The notes: generated by a model not told the origin, from the sequence alone. A stretch of DNA of 64,000 bases from Piromyces finnis (GCA_002104945.1 MCFH01000064.1:231663-295662), one strand, 5' to 3'; shown: positions 45,501-58,735, counted from the stretch's first letter. Translations and numbers: made by a program.

Positions 45501-47605
45501 ATTAGATTTTCAATCGTAGTTGGATGAATTTAAATTAGCATTTTTTTATATTAAAGTTTATTTATATATAATAAAGTTAATATATTATTCTATCTGATTG
45601 TAGTCGAGGAAATTATTTTATTAATATTATCATATATTAATATTATATGAATTAATCTACAAAAATAATTTCATCATCTTTTTTTTAATAAAAATTATTA
45701 GCTCATTTCAATGAAAATCAATTATTATTGTATATTACAATACAATGTAATATATCATCAATTCTTTATTGATTTTCCATTTGTATTCTTCTATTTTATT
45801 TATTATAAAATAAATATATTAGAATATATATTAATAAATAATACTATATTAACCAATTAATAAAATAAAAAATTAATTTTATTAAATCATTCATTTAAAA
45901 TTATTTAAATAAATTAATTATTCACTTTTTTTTTAAAAAAATTTATTAAAATTTTTTTTCTTACTTTCCATTTTAATACACCCACCACTTTTTTATTATT
46001 AGGCAGGTCGATCCTTGTGCTTTTTAATAAAAAAAATTTTTTTAAAGTCAAAAAAAAAAAAAGAAAATCCTTTTTTTCTATTTAAAAACCTTGCTAATAA
46101 AAAAGAAGAAAGAGGTAAATATTAATTTTTAACCTATTTATAGAAAAGAGTTGTAATAATAATAATAAATAAAAAGAAATAGTGTTTCTTTTTTATTTTT
46201 TTGTAAAGCCAAAATTTTGTATCAATTCTACCACCAATAATAAAAAAAAGAATAAAAAATGGCATATGAAAAAGAAAAATAAATTTATATTAAATATTAA
46301 ATCAATCAATACATATATAAATAAATAAATAGATAAATAAATAAATAAATAAATAATTAGATAAATAAATAAATAAATAAATAGATACATAAATAAATAA
46401 ATAAATAAATAGATACATAAATAAATAGATACATAAATAAATAAATAAATAAATGGATACATAAATAAATACATAAATAGTTTTTATAATAGTTATTATA
46501 TAATTAAGTAGCTATTTTATAAATAATAAATAGATAGATAATAGTTTTTATATAATAGTTGTTCTATGATATTGATATAATAAGTAATTATTTATACATT
46601 TATACCAAGCAACAGCAACAATAACAACAACACCTTTGTTACATTAAAAAGGGATCAAAAATGTGAAAATTTTAAAAAAATAATTTTTTACTTAATAAAG
46701 AAATTTTATAATCAATATTCACCATATATTACAGTATAATCAAAATAAAATTAATATATTAAACTATAAAAATTTTTAAACACAAATAGATTAAAAAATA
46801 ATAAATCTATTATTATATATTATAAATAAATTTAAATAATAAATTATAATTAAATGAAATAAAATATAAATTATTTTATAATAAACTTTACTATATATTA
46901 ATTATATGAAAGATAGAAAAATAGAAAGTTTTTTTTTTTTTTTTTTTTTTTCCTTTACACAACAAAAGTTAACACTTTAAAGTTTGAATTTTTTTTTCTT
47001 TACAACTAAAAAATAAAAAAAAAGTAAATACAAAACAAAAAAAAGAGATAAAATAAATAAATAATAATTTTTATTTTATACCTTTTTTTAAGTTAAAAAA
47101 AAAAGTTCCCTTTATATATAAAAAAATATAAAAAAAAAACGAATAACAAGAAAGAAAAACAAAAACGTTATTTAAATAAATAAATAAAGTTCAATATAAA
47201 AATAAAAGATATAATAAAAAATAAACAAAAATCAAAACAAATACATTATTATTTAGTTTTTAAGAAAAAAAATAATATTCAAATTTTTTATATTATAATA
47301 TTTATATAAGTAAGTTTTATACTACATGATCAAAACAATAAAAAATATATATATATTTCTATATAAAAAAAACTAGTTATGGAAAATGGTTAAACAATAA
47401 TGAGTAGTAGATAGAAATAGTAGTAGTAGCAAAGAAATCAATAAATGAATAAATCAATGGATAAATGAATGCATCAATTGAAAAACAAAATAATAGAATG
47501 AAAAAAAAAAATTATTAAAAAAAATAAATAAATATTAAATATATATTTATTTTTATATTTATTATTATTATTATAATATATGTATATAGTTTTTATCAAG
47601 TAAAC
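42587..47605. other. Five-kilobase A/T desert
   Basis: The longest gene-free stretch of the window. Composition rises slightly at about 43905-44010, 44630-44660 and 44880-45110, where a 68-codon frame (44881-45087) exists, but I see no conserved domain, signal peptide or splice continuation. AAAT-type tetranucleotide repeats lie at about 46310-46480. Long homopolymer runs occur throughout. The final 400 bases before 47606 lead into the phosphotransferase gene. Confidence 0.55.
46310..46480. repeat. AAAT tetranucleotide microsatellite with GATA interruptions
   Basis: Repeated TAAA units with periodic TAGA and TACA variants. The opposite strand gives a periodic Leu-Phe-Ile-Tyr frame that is an artefact. 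Confidence 0.85.
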
Positions 47606-48961
47606 ATGATTGAATACATCAAGGACAGTGATATCAAATCTTTAAAAAAGTACAAATACAGTAGTGTTGATAAGTCACTCATTCAAAAGTACATCTTAAA
47701 TCCATATTGGTGTTGGCTTGTTGAAAAAGTTCCATTATGGGTTGCTCCAAACTTGATTACCTTGTCTGGATTTATGTTTATGGTATTCAGTGTTGCTATG
47801 TTACTTGTATATGGTTCAAATTGGGAACAAGTTCCAGGATGGCTTTATATTAGTTGGGGTATTAATCTTTTCATTTATCAAAGTTTAGATGCTATTGATG
47901 GTAAACAAGCTAGACGTACTGGTAGTAGTGGTCCACTTGGTGAACTTTTTGACCATGGTTGTGATGCTCTTAATACCACTTTAGCTTTCATTTGTATCTT
48001 ATCTGCTCTTGGTATTGGAAAATCTTTACTCTGTGTATTTACCATTTTAGCTGCTTTAACTAACTTTTATGTTTCTTCCTGGGAAACTTACCACACTCAC
48101 ACTCTTTTCTTATCTTATGTCAGTGGTCCAGTTGAAGGTATTTTATCTGGTTGTTTACTCCTTATAATTACTGGTATCGCTGGCCCACAATTCTGGAGTC
48201 AAACTGCAAACCAATTATTCGGTACTTCAAATGAAAACTTAAACTTCCCATTATACATTTTTGTTTGTTCTCTTATTGGCGTATTAGCTATTTTCAATGT
48301 TGTTTGTTCTTCTATCAACGTTGTTAACTACACCAAGGGTCATAATGAAAGTTTAGCTAAGAAAACTATTGGTCTTATTCCACATGTTTTCCTTTGTAGT
48401 TTTATTATGTTATGGACTAAGTCATCTTCTACTTTAATTGAAAATAACTTAATTCCATTCTTTTTATTTATTGGTTTCTGCTTTGGTCATCAAGTTGGTT
48501 TAATTATCTTAAACCATGTTGCCAAAAAGTCATTCCCATACTGGAACCGTATGTACAATCTTGTTCTTGTTGCTGGTTTAACTTGTATGTCTGTATCCAC
48601 TGATTTTGTTGGTCTTGCTCAAAAGTACGGTATTAACTTATTTAGTTCATTAATTAAGGCTCAAAACTACCGTGATGCTATTATTGATTTATTGAAGGGT
48701 GAAGGATTAAATGTTGCCGTCTTTGAACGTTACGTTATGTGGGGATTAGTCGTTATTTCCTTCATGATGTACATGGAATTTGCTTTATACGTTATCAACC
48801 GCTTATGTGGTATATTTGATATCAATTGCTTATCTATTAAACATCCAAAGACTAACAACGCTGTTGCTGAAAAACCTGTATACACTGTTGGTGTTGATGG
48901 AAAGAAATTAATTTCACCAGAATCACCATTAGTTAGCAGAAGAAGAAGAAATAGAATGTAA
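47606..48961 (+). CDS. EPT1: CDP-alcohol phosphotransferase (ethanolamine/choline, EPT1/CPT1 type)
   Basis: Integral membrane enzyme of the ER/Golgi that transfers phosphoethanolamine or phosphocholine from the CDP-alcohol to diacylglycerol, the last step of the Kennedy pathway. 451 residues, single exon, a little longer than the roughly 390-residue yeast enzymes. The family signature D-x2-D-G-x2-A-R-x8-G-x3-D-x3-D is intact (D95-A-I-D-G-K-Q-A-R-R through G-E-L-F-D-H-G-C-D). The N-terminus has K-Y-x-Y-S-x-V-D-K-S and W-P/V-x-W-V-A-P-N-L-I-T-L, typical of Ept1/Cpt1. Multiple hydrophobic spans follow, and the C-terminus is basic (R-R-R-R-N-R). Whether ethanolamine, choline or both are used cannot be told from sequence. 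Next genes lie more than 2 kb away and no operon is suggested. Confidence 0.95.
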   Translation: MIEYIKDSDIKSLKKYKYSSVDKSLIQKYILNPYWCWLVEKVPLWVAPNLITLSGFMFMVFSVAMLLVYGSNWEQVPGWLYISWGINLFIYQSLDAIDGKQARRTGSSGPLGELFDHGCDALNTTLAFICILSALGIGKSLLCVFTILAALTNFYVSSWETYHTHTLFLSYVSGPVEGILSGCLLLIITGIAGPQFWSQTANQLFGTSNENLNFPLYIFVCSLIGVLAIFNVVCSSINVVNYTKGHNESLAKKTIGLIPHVFLCSFIMLWTKSSSTLIENNLIPFFLFIGFCFGHQVGLIILNHVAKKSFPYWNRMYNLVLVAGLTCMSVSTDFVGLAQKYGINLFSSLIKAQNYRDAIIDLLKGEGLNVAVFERYVMWGLVVISFMMYMEFALYVINRLCGIFDINCLSIKHPKTNNAVAEKPVYTVGVDGKKLISPESPLVSRRRRNRM

Positions 48962-49888
48962 ATTACCAAAAAAAAAAAGCATCAATCTACGTAAAAAAAA
49001 ATCAACATAAAAAAATAGAAAATTATATTTAATCCTTTTTTTTATTTTACGAAAAAAAGTATTTTAAATTAAAAAACATTCCCACGTACATACAATCAAT
49101 ATCAAAATTCAACTTTTAATATTTTAGATTAATAAAGATACCCTTCACTCTTTTTTTTTTTTTTTGAAAATAGAATTATATAATTGAAAAGAGTACACTA
49201 ATAATAACACACATATACGAAAGAAAAAGAAAAAAAAAAAAGAAAAAGAAAAATTTTAATAGGGATAAAATAATATATCATGAATATAATAATTTTTATC
49301 TTTTTTTTTTTTTTTTTAAGAAAATTTATCACTTATCAATGCGAGTATTACCAAAATTTTTATAAATATTATATATATAGTTAAAAAAATTGATTATCTA
49401 TATTAAAAATTAATGTTATATATTTAATATCCTATATATAAAAAAATTATATATATAAAAACTTTTACAAACTAAATAAAAGTAAAAAAAAAAAAAAAAA
49501 ACTTTTTTTTTATTTATATTAAAATAATTATTGACAAGAAGGAAAATTTTTGATAATATTAATGGAGGAGGATACAAGAATAATGATGATGGGAGGGTTG
49601 AATTAAAATTGAAGAAAATATAAAAAATTTGAGATTTTATAAAGTGTGGCAAAGGAGAAGCAGAGGATTTAATGGAATAATGGAATTCATGGATAGTAAT
49701 AGAAGATATAGAATAATTATATAAATAACAATGTATAATTTAGGGAAAGAAGAAGTATAATTGGAGAATAAAAAAAGAAAGAAAATAATACAACAATATA
49801 TTCTATTATTATTTTCTTTTTACATTTTATAAACTAATTTGTTGTAAAAAAAAAAACACTCCATGAATGAGAAAAACAAGAATTTAAG

Positions 49889-49919
<31 letters not shown>

Positions 49920-51423
49920 TTTTTTATGGTTTATTAAAAAAAAACCTTTTAAGCATAAAAAAAAAAATTAATTAAAAACTATAAAAATTGGTAAAATCAA
50001 ACAAAACCAAAAACAAAAAACCAAAAACGAAAACAAAAAATAAAAATAAAATTTATTCAAACGTAAAATAAAAATAATAATAATAATAAAATAATATAAA
50101 GAAAAAAGCATGTTTTTTAATATTTGTTTTTATAAATAACTAAATAACTAAAATAAATAAAAAAATAAAAAAAATATGTTTTCCATATTATTATTGGGAA
50201 TTATTTAAAACTTTTTTTTTTTTTAATAGAAATTTTAGTGTTCCATTATTACCTTTTGATATATTATAAAATTTCATCTAAAAATTTTATTATTTATTCT
50301 ACTTTTGAAAAGGTTTTTTTTTGAACATTTTAATTTATATATAAAGAAAGAATGAAATTATCTATTTATATTAAAGATATATTCTATGACTTTTTTTGTA
50401 TGCTTTTTTTTTTCTTTGTAACAAAATATCAAATGCATTTTATTTTATTACATTTACAAATAAACTTTTATAAAATTTAAGATTTTAAAATATTCATAAA
50501 GTTTTTTTTTTTATTTATATAAAAAGAAAAAAAAGGAAAAATAATTTTTTTTCCTCTTTACAAAATATATTTTTAATTTTTATTCGACTAAAAAAAAAAA
50601 AAAAAAGAAGCAAATAGTAAACAATTTTTATTCCTTGTTAATATTATAAAAGTAAACTTTATATATTTATACTGTAATAAAATTTGTTTGTATTTATATG
50701 AGAGGAAAGAATAGGCATATTATAATTTATTAAAAAGGGTTTTTTTTTCTATTTACTATCATTGTTATTGTTATTGTTATTTTAATTTAATACTCTGGAA
50801 ATATAGTTGTAGATAATTCACTTTTTTTTTTTTAATAACAATTTATAAAATGTTGTTACAAAATAAAAAATGAATAAAAAAAATAGAAAAATCTTTTTTA
50901 ATTATTTACTTTCTATTTTTGGCAATATCCACATTTTAATTTTTTTTTTTAAAAAAAAAAAAAAGTGTTAAAACAATTAGTGAACCTACTACTAACTTAT
51001 ATTATTATTCTTTCTTTAATATATAATTTTTAAAGGGAAAAACAATATTCTTTTTATAATATCTTTTTCTTCTTTAATAAACAAAAAAAAAAAAAAAGAA
51101 GAAAGAAAAAAAATAAAAGTATTAACAAATACTAAAATCAATATTAAATGTAAAATAGGCTGAAAATTTTTATTAATTTTTTTATAAAGCTATTATTTTT
51201 CTTTTATATTTTTTTTAAAAAAAGAAAAAAAAAAAAACAAATTAAAAAAAAAAAGGTAAATAATAAAAACCAATAACAACAATAACAACAATAACAACAA
51301 TAATAAAAAAAATAGCACAATTAAATAAAAAAAAACAACACAAAAACAATTAAAATAATAAAAAAAAAAGTTTTTTTTTTTCTCAAAGGTTTCTTTTAAA
51401 AATACTTTATTCATATTAAAAAA
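48962..51423. other. Intergenic A/T desert
   Basis: About 2.5 kb. A purine-rich (GGA/GAA) stretch at about 49560-49770 on the + strand is the only compositional feature. It carries no convincing ORF on either strand. CAA/AAC triplets near 51270-51305 lie in the probable leader of the cofilin gene. Confidence 0.55.
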
Positions 51424-52000
51424 ATGTCTATCACAGGTATTACAGTTGATCCAGAATGTATTCACTTCTATAATGATTTAAAATTGTGTCATAATCATAA
51501 ATATATTGTTTTTGCTTTTAACAAGGAAAAAACTAAAATTGTTGTGGAACGTAGTGGAGATGATGAAGATATGACTTACGATGAATTCATTGATAGTCTT
51601 CCAAAAAATGAATGTCGTTACGCTATCTTTAATTTTGTTTTCGATCATTCTTACATGGGTACTAATATTATTGCTCAATGTGAAAGAATTCTTTTATTAT
51701 TATGGTGTCCAAGTACAGCTAAGATTCGTGAAAAGTAATTAATTACTACCATTAGTCATTATAATTCATAATTATAAAAAAAAAAAAAAAAATTTTTTTT
51801 GTTTGTTAAAATAATAATAATGATAATGATAATAATAATAATAATATTTTTTCTTTAATAATAGAATGTTATTTGCTTCTAGTAAAAGATCCATCAAAAA
51901 AGCACTTGATGGTGTTCAAGTAGAAATTCAAGGAACGGATTATTCTGAAATTGACTATGACACAGTTTATGAAAAAGCAACAAGAAACCTTCGTTTCTAA
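51424..52000 (+). CDS. COF1: Cofilin / actin-depolymerising factor
   Basis: Binds and severs actin filaments in the cytoplasm. Two exons, 51424-51734 and 51865-52000, join in frame to 148 residues, the normal cofilin size. ADF-homology landmarks are M-S-I-T-G-I-T-V at the N-terminus (with a phosphorylatable Ser2 position), K-Y-I-V-F, R-Y-A-I-F-N-F, the W-C-P-S-T-A-K-I-R-E-K-M-L-F-A-S-S-K actin-binding long helix start (split by the intron inside the K codon), then the C-terminal helix. The intron is 130 nt with GTAATT and TAG ends. Without splicing the frame would stop at 51738 in the middle of the helix. Confidence 0.96.
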
Positions 52001-52341
52001 TCTATGTAAAAAGCAAAACAAAACAAAAATTGTATATTAAAATTGAAAAAAAAAATTATTTAATATTAAATTTTATTTTAAAAAAAAAAAAAAGCAATAA
52101 TGCTAACAACAACGCAATAACAACAACATTAACAACAATAACAAAAAAAAAAAAAAAAAAAAAAAACATTACAATGATTACAAAAAGAAATATTTTTAAC
52201 TTTTAATGAATTTTTTTTTAATTAAATATCAATTAAGAAAATAAACAAATAAACACATTTTTGTAAATATACATTTAACAAATTATTAAAATCATAGGAA
52301 CAAAAAAAACATAATGATAAAAATAATAATATACTTTGAAA

Positions 52342-52372
<31 letters not shown>

Positions 52373-53139
52373 TTAAAGTTAATAAAATTGTGCAATATAA
52401 CTAATAAAAATAATTCAAACATAATACCTTTTTTTCTATTTTATTTTTTCTATTTTATTTTTTCTATTTTATTATTATTATAATTATATTATTGTATATA
52501 TATAAGGTTTAATGTTTGCATTTCCTTTTTTTTGTTTTTTTTTTTTTTTTTTATTTTATTTTTTTATTTAATCATTACATTTTATTCTATTATTGTTATT
52601 GTTAGTGTTTTTATAATATATATTATATTTTTATCAAATAGTATTAAAAATAACAATTTTAATTATCATAAAATAGTACGAATTTTTTTTTTTTTTTTTT
52701 TTTTTTTTAATTAGTTTTTATATCGATTATATATATTTTTAAAAAAGGAATAAATAAGTATTCAATTTTTTGGTTTACTTTCTCTCGCTTTCTCTCTTTT
52801 TATATTATGATCAGAAAAATTTAAAAAGAATGAACAAAAAAAAAAAAAAAAAAAATTAAAATTAAATAAACAATAATAAACATAAATAATAGAAATAGGA
52901 AATAGATAAATATATTTATGACTTTTTTTTTTTTGATTCTGTTGATTTTATTTTATTTTTTTTTTACTTGCTATTATCGGTATTATATAATTATATAAAA
53001 AAAATAAATTAAATGAAAATGGTATTTTGATATAGATAAAGAATAATAATTTAAATTATTTTAATGATGCAAATAAAGAAAGAATGGAAAAAAAAAAAAT
53101 TAAAGGTTGATACTTTTTTTATCTTTTAAAAAAAAAAGA
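52001..53139. other. Convergent 3' intergenic DNA, cofilin and YJU2
   Basis: A/T tracts, AAC-type triplets at about 52098-52145 and long poly-T near 52685-52708. No gene is seen. Confidence 0.6.
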
Positions 53140-55562
53140 TTAATTATTATCACTGTCATCATCATCATCATCATCACTATCATAAGCTGAAAATAATGAA
53201 GTTAATGAATTTTGTGCTGGAGTTGTCGTTGGTGCTTTCTTAATAACATCAGCAGCAGCAAGGGTATTCTTTTGAGATGTTGTTGTAGTAGTGGTAGTAG
53301 TAGTAGATGTATTAACTTTTGATTTCTTTTTCACTAAACCATTCAATAAATCAGATTCAGGACGTCTTTTCTTTACTACTAATCCTGTTAATTCTTTTGG
53401 TTCATTGACTTTTTTTATGCCTAAATGATTCGTGGTTGAAGTGTTAAACGTATTATTATTACTACTACTTGTAATATTATATTTATCTTTTAATAATGAT
53501 TTAATATCGATTTCATCAATATCTTCTGAAAGTCTTTTCACATTATCTCCATCATCTGTTTTAAAGGTTGCTTTGGCAATTTTATCAATTTCTTCTTCTT
53601 CTATTCTAAGAAGTTCTTCTTCTGTTTTTTGTTGTCGTTTCAATAATTTATCATTCACCTCATCTATATCAATTCGTTCGGTACGAGCATTCTTTGTACG
53701 AATTTCATCTAATGCATCTAATATATCCATTTCTTTCTTGGATTCTAAGGTACGATTTTCTAAAGCTTTCATCGGATTATTTTCTTCTTGTTGTTGTCTT
53801 TCTAATTTCTTTTCTTCTCCTAAAATTCTTTCTTCTCTTGATGAATCAAAATTTCTTAAAGCGCCTTTTTTTTTTTTTACCATTTACCAATAATTAATTA
53901 AATTATAATTAACCAACAGCATTATATACATACCATATCATACATAATAATAGGGATAACAAGATTAAATAAAAAAAAATAAAATAAAAAAAATTTTTTT
54001 TTTTGTTAGATATTGTGTAAACTTTTTTTTTTTTATTTTACTAAATAAATTTTTCATAAATAGTAATTACCATGTTCACAAACATAATCTGCATTTTTTG
54101 GATCAGTTTTAAAGGTAATTTCAGCTGAACATCTTGGGCATCGAATATAAAAACGATAAATTTTAATGGTTAAATACATTTCACCTTCTACTGTTTCTTT
54201 TCTTGCCTATATATATTTTAAATATATATTAATGAATATATATTTTGTCTTTTTAATTAAGCATGAAATATTTAGATGTTTACCAATATAACTATTTATA
54301 AAAAAAAAAAATTATTTTTTGAGAAAATAAAAAAATACTTACATTAAACTTTGTACTTTTTGCAATCCAATTACCACCTAAAATATAATTATGATATAAT
54401 ATAATATATATATATATTAGAATTGGTATACTAAATTTACTTTACATTGTTAAAGAGAAAAAAGTTAAAGTTTGATTTCATTTCCTAATTATATATATAT
54501 AATTTTTATAAAATTACTAATTTTGCTTTTTATTTTTTGATATTTTCAACCATTTTTTTTTTTTAAAATTGATTATTTCCAGGATAAATTTCGACATTTG
54601 CATGCATTAATTTTATTTTATTTTTTACTATCAAGATAAAATTTTACATTTCGGATGACTAATCCATGTTTTATTATTAAATTTCAGTTAATTTGTAGTT
54701 TAATAATTCTCTATAGTATATCGTTAATAACGGATAATTTTTGGAAGAATAAAAAGTAGAAGAAGAAAAGGATATTCATCATTATTTTTATTAACATTAT
54801 AATCCTTTTCAAAATTTTAATTTCTTTCTTTCTTTTTTTTTTTTAAAATTAATTTTTAAAAATTTGAATTTCATAGTTAAATAATTAATAATTTCTCTTT
54901 ACATAAAATGAATTATTTTTTTTTTAAATTCTTTTAATTTAAAATAATTATTATTTTATATTGTTACATTGTATTTTATTTAATTGAATATTTGGGTTTG
55001 GATGAAATTTGAAATTATTGAATTATAATATCATTTGTGATAATACTATAATAATTAACTATTAGGCTGAAAAAAAAAATAAATAAAAAAAAAAAAGTTG
55101 AATTTGTTGATTATAAAATGGTTATAAAATGGTATTTCATAAAAAACGGGTCTGAATAAAAAATAAATATATAAGGAAATAAAAACTTGGTTATTATTAA
55201 ATGATTATTTACATGCTACACAATGCATTGAAAATGGAGCCATTAAACGAACCTAATAAAAGTTTAATTATAAAAAAAAAAAAAAGAATTTTGAATATCA
55301 TTCGTTAAAAATCATTTATTATATCTTTTAACTAATGTATATACATAATTATAATTACTAAATGAGTCTTACTTTATGTTGTTCATTCTTCTTCTTAACT
55401 CTCTTTGGGATTTTTGCTTTATGATAAAATTTGTATTTAAAATTAGAAAATATTAAAAATAATAATAATTTTAATATTTTTATACTATCAATATTAGACA
55501 TTAGACTTACATGGATCGAAATCTGGTGGGAAGTACTTATTTAAAACTTTTCTTTCACTCAT
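53140..55562 (-). CDS. YJU2: Pre-mRNA splicing factor Yju2 (CWC16 / CCDC94 family)
   Basis: Spliceosomal step-one factor that acts at the branch helix during the first transesterification. Six exons on the reverse strand join in one frame: 55562-55511, 55416-55373, 55252-55213, 54377-54343, 54206-54071 and 53864-53140, giving 343 residues. The N-terminus [17 protein letters not shown] is diagnostic of Yju2/CCDC94 rather than Saf4/CCDC130. Next come two CxxC pairs (C-V-A-C-G-N-W-I-A and C-P-R-C-S-A-E-I) forming the zinc-binding core, then T-D-P-K-N-A-D-Y and the C-E-H-G-A-L-R-N-F junction. The Glu/Arg-rich coiled coil ([14 protein letters not shown]) leads to a C-terminal acidic D-run. The last exon alone looks like a separate 247-residue ORF with an ATG in the intron, but the splice is clear. 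Confidence 0.95.
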
Positions 55563-56064
55563 GACTTGAATATATTATCTTTAAAGAAAAAATAATTTGT
55601 CATAAATGAATTTTTTTTTCTTTTAAAAAAAAAAAAAAAAGAAAATTAAATATTAAAAATTTAATTAATAATTTTTTTTTTTTTTAATATAACATTTTAA
55701 ATATTAAAATTTTAATAATAATAATAAACTAAAACAAGACAAATTTTAATAAAAAATGTTTACTTTTTTTTTTTTTGGTTTATTTTAACAATAAAAAGTA
55801 TATTATATTAATTATATTATTTTTAAATACAATGAATATAGAAAGAAAGATTCTATTATTAAATAATATATATATATTATGATAAATAGTTTATTATTAA
55901 AAAAAAAAAAGTATATTAAATGGCCTAATCGTTCTAAAAATTAATATTTTTAAATATTTTACAGTATGGAATAGCATATATAAAGAATGAAAAAATGAAA
56001 AAGAAATAAAAATTCATTTTATTTTATTTCCTTTCTTTATATATATATATAGATATATTTGTAT
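55563..56064. other. Intergenic DNA, YJU2 promoter side
   Basis: A/T tracts only. It should contain the YJU2 promoter (reading leftwards) and the 3' end of the Cys-rich protein gene. Confidence 0.55.
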
Positions 56065-57349
56065 TTATATCATTGTCAAAACTCTTTTTTTATCTCGATG
56101 TTTAGATGATTTTGATGAATGGGAATGATTAGAATGACAACTATCTAACATTTTTAATTTTGTTCTAATTAATTCATTATTTTCATTAATTATGTATATG
56201 GTCTCACTTTCAGAAGCTTTTAAATGTCTTTTTGATGATGTCGAAGATGTAAATGGTTGTGGCGATTTATTTAGTACCAATGGAATTTGACAAAACATAC
56301 AACAAAATGTAGCCCCTATAAATATTATGGTGAAAAATGAAATTAAGGCTAATAAAACGAATATAGTTAATTCTAAATAATTTCTTTCCTTATCATTCCC
56401 TTTTTCTCTTTCCTTTTCTTTTTCCTTTTTTTCATTAACTCCTGTTTCTAATTCTTTATTTTTTTCATTTAAATTAATACACAGATTATCAAGGCAAACA
56501 TTACTATGACAATCTTCATTATATTTACAATATTCTTGATGATTAAGTTTACATGCAATTAATTCAGAAGTATTATCATCCCTAAGGGAACAAATATAGG
56601 CTGGATTTTCCGGGTCGGTAATACATGTACTATTAATACATAGACCCGAAAAACAATCTGAATTATTGATACAAGGGTCGGTTCTACACTTTCCTTTTTC
56701 AAACCAGATACTATTACATGAATGTAAAATTAAATATTGATAAATATTATTTTTATTTCTATATCGAATTCCTTTTTCTCCTGAATCCTTTTCAAGGTAG
56801 GTATTATCACTATCAAAAAATACACAATTCTCACCTGCTCTACATATAAAATTATATTTACAATAATAATCATGATTGATGGTATTATTAAATTTTCTTG
56901 TATTTAAATAGTATTGACAACCACTTGTATATTCTGGGCATGAACTATCTTTCTCGTTATTGCATTCTATTCTATAAAAAATAGGTATTATTTATAATGA
57001 TAGAATAAAAAGTAATATAAATAATAAAATAAAATAAAAATAATAAAGATTAAATACTAATGAAATGTTGTTAAATGGTATTTAATAATAAAATTATATA
57101 TATGTAATTAATAATATTGTTTTTATCATTTAAATTTGAATATCATTTTAATTGGAAGGATCATAATGATATTTACACATTTAATTTTAATACTTGCTCC
57201 ATTGAAAAATCTGTTTGATAAAATATATTAAAATAATTTTCTTCTTCTTCCTCTTCCTCTACATCATTTTCATCAATTTCTCTACATTTTATAATCTTCA
57301 ATGAAAAAATAAAAATTAATAATATTATTAATGGTTCATTAATAATCAT
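56065..57349 (-). CDS. Cys-rich type I membrane protein
   Basis: Unrecognised family, probably cell-surface. Two reverse-strand exons, 57349-57177 and 56971-56065, join through a GTAAAT donor and TAG acceptor to 359 residues. The first exon encodes a signal peptide (M-I-I-N-E-P-L-I-I-L-L-I-F-I-F-S, ending near C-R-E) and an acidic patch. The ectodomain (about 57-215) has some twenty cysteines, including two exact C-x5-C-x4-C-x4-C units (C-I-N-N-S-D-C and C-K-Y-N-E-D-C starts) and a looser one, a spacing seen in small disulphide-rich secreted domains. A Lys/Glu-rich stalk precedes one span (about 255-280), then C-C-M-F-C and a short tail with a Ser/His/Lys-rich end. N-glycosylation sequons (N-N-T, N-N-S, N-S-T) are present. 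Confidence 0.85.
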
Positions 57350-57560
57350 TTTTTTTTAATTATTTTGCTCTTGTATCCTTTATTATTATTTTTTTTTTTA
57401 GAAAAAATGTTAATAATGAATTTTATTGTATATTTTAATCATTAATGGTATATAAAAAAATATTATTAATATAAGTTATAAATCAATGTTTATATATATA
57501 TAAAATAATATCATTTTAATTTTAATAATTCATTCACACGATTAACATTATGAATAATTT

Positions 57561-57606
<46 letters not shown>

Positions 57607-58735
57607 ATGAAAGATCTAGCACTTCATGTATGTTTCTAAATATCGTGAAAGAACGTGATTTATATACTAAAATAAGTTTGTTAATTAAATAATAAATAAT
57701 AAAATTATCTTTTATAAAGTTGTTTAAAAAATAATTAAAATAGTTTGACCTAATTAGTAGTTGTTAATTAAAACCATTATTAATAAAATTATTTGTTAAT
57801 TTATCTTAAAATAAAGTTACACCAAAACTAAAAATAATATTAAAAATTTAATATATTTTTTTTAAAAAAGTGGTTTTCATATTTATATATTACACTTTAA
57901 AAAACATTTATTACTATAAATTTAAATATTGTTACATTGTTACTTTTAAAAAAAATAATAAATATAATTTTAACAAACAACAGCAATAATAATAAACTAT
58001 TATATTATCATATTTTATCTATTTATTACAAAGATAAATAAAGTTTTTTATAAATATTAATTACATTGGTAATACAATAAAATAAAAAAAATAAAAAAGA
58101 AATAAAAAAGAAATGAATATTTTAGTTTTTAAACATAAAGATGAAAATTACAAAGAATTCTAAAATTATAAATTATTAGATTGATAAAACAGATCAAACT
58201 ATTAGAACTTTATAATCTGATAAATATTATCCTTTTTCTACTATTTTTTTTATCATTGTCATTATTGTTATTGCTGTTTTTTTTTTTTTTTTTAAAAAAA
58301 AATAAGTAATTAAAGAAATTAAAAATTCTAATAATATATATCTTAAATCGATTAATCAATGTTGAATGATTTGATATCTATACACAAAATAAAAGGAAAC
58401 AGTGAATAAAAATAATAATAATAATAATAATAAAAAAGAAAAAAATAGAAAAAAGTATAATTTGAAGTTTTTCATTTGTAACTAAATTGACCAGTTAAAT
58501 AATATATAGGATCAATATTTATTTCAAATAAAAAAATATTCTCTAACACTGGTGGCGGCGTAGTTAAATGTATATATATATGAATTAATTATGGACAATA
58601 AAAAATTGAAATAAAATAATATAAATTCATGACTTTTTTACATAGTTTTTCTTTTTATTTAAATCTTATAAAGTCATTTTATTGTTATAAAAATAAGAAA
58701 ATAAAATAAAAAATTGATTCTTATTAAATTTAAAC
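57350..58735. other. Intergenic A/T desert with 44-base poly-A
   Basis: About 1.4 kb without a gene. It contains an uninterrupted A-tract at about 57561-57604 and an AAT microsatellite near 58410-58432. A small GC-rich word (GGTGGCGGCG, about 58551-58560) stands out but has no clear context. Confidence 0.6.

Noticed and set aside
46193-46474. Leu-Phe-Ile-Tyr periodic ORF
   Set aside because: Tetranucleotide AAAT microsatellite read on the minus strand.
53432-53893. 153-codon plus-strand ORF over YJU2
   Set aside because: Ser/Ile-rich antisense shadow of the Glu/Lys-rich YJU2 last exon.
56065-56298. 77-residue stand-alone ORF
   Set aside because: It is only the C-terminal part of the Cys-rich membrane protein. 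The frame continues upstream through the span and ectodomain.
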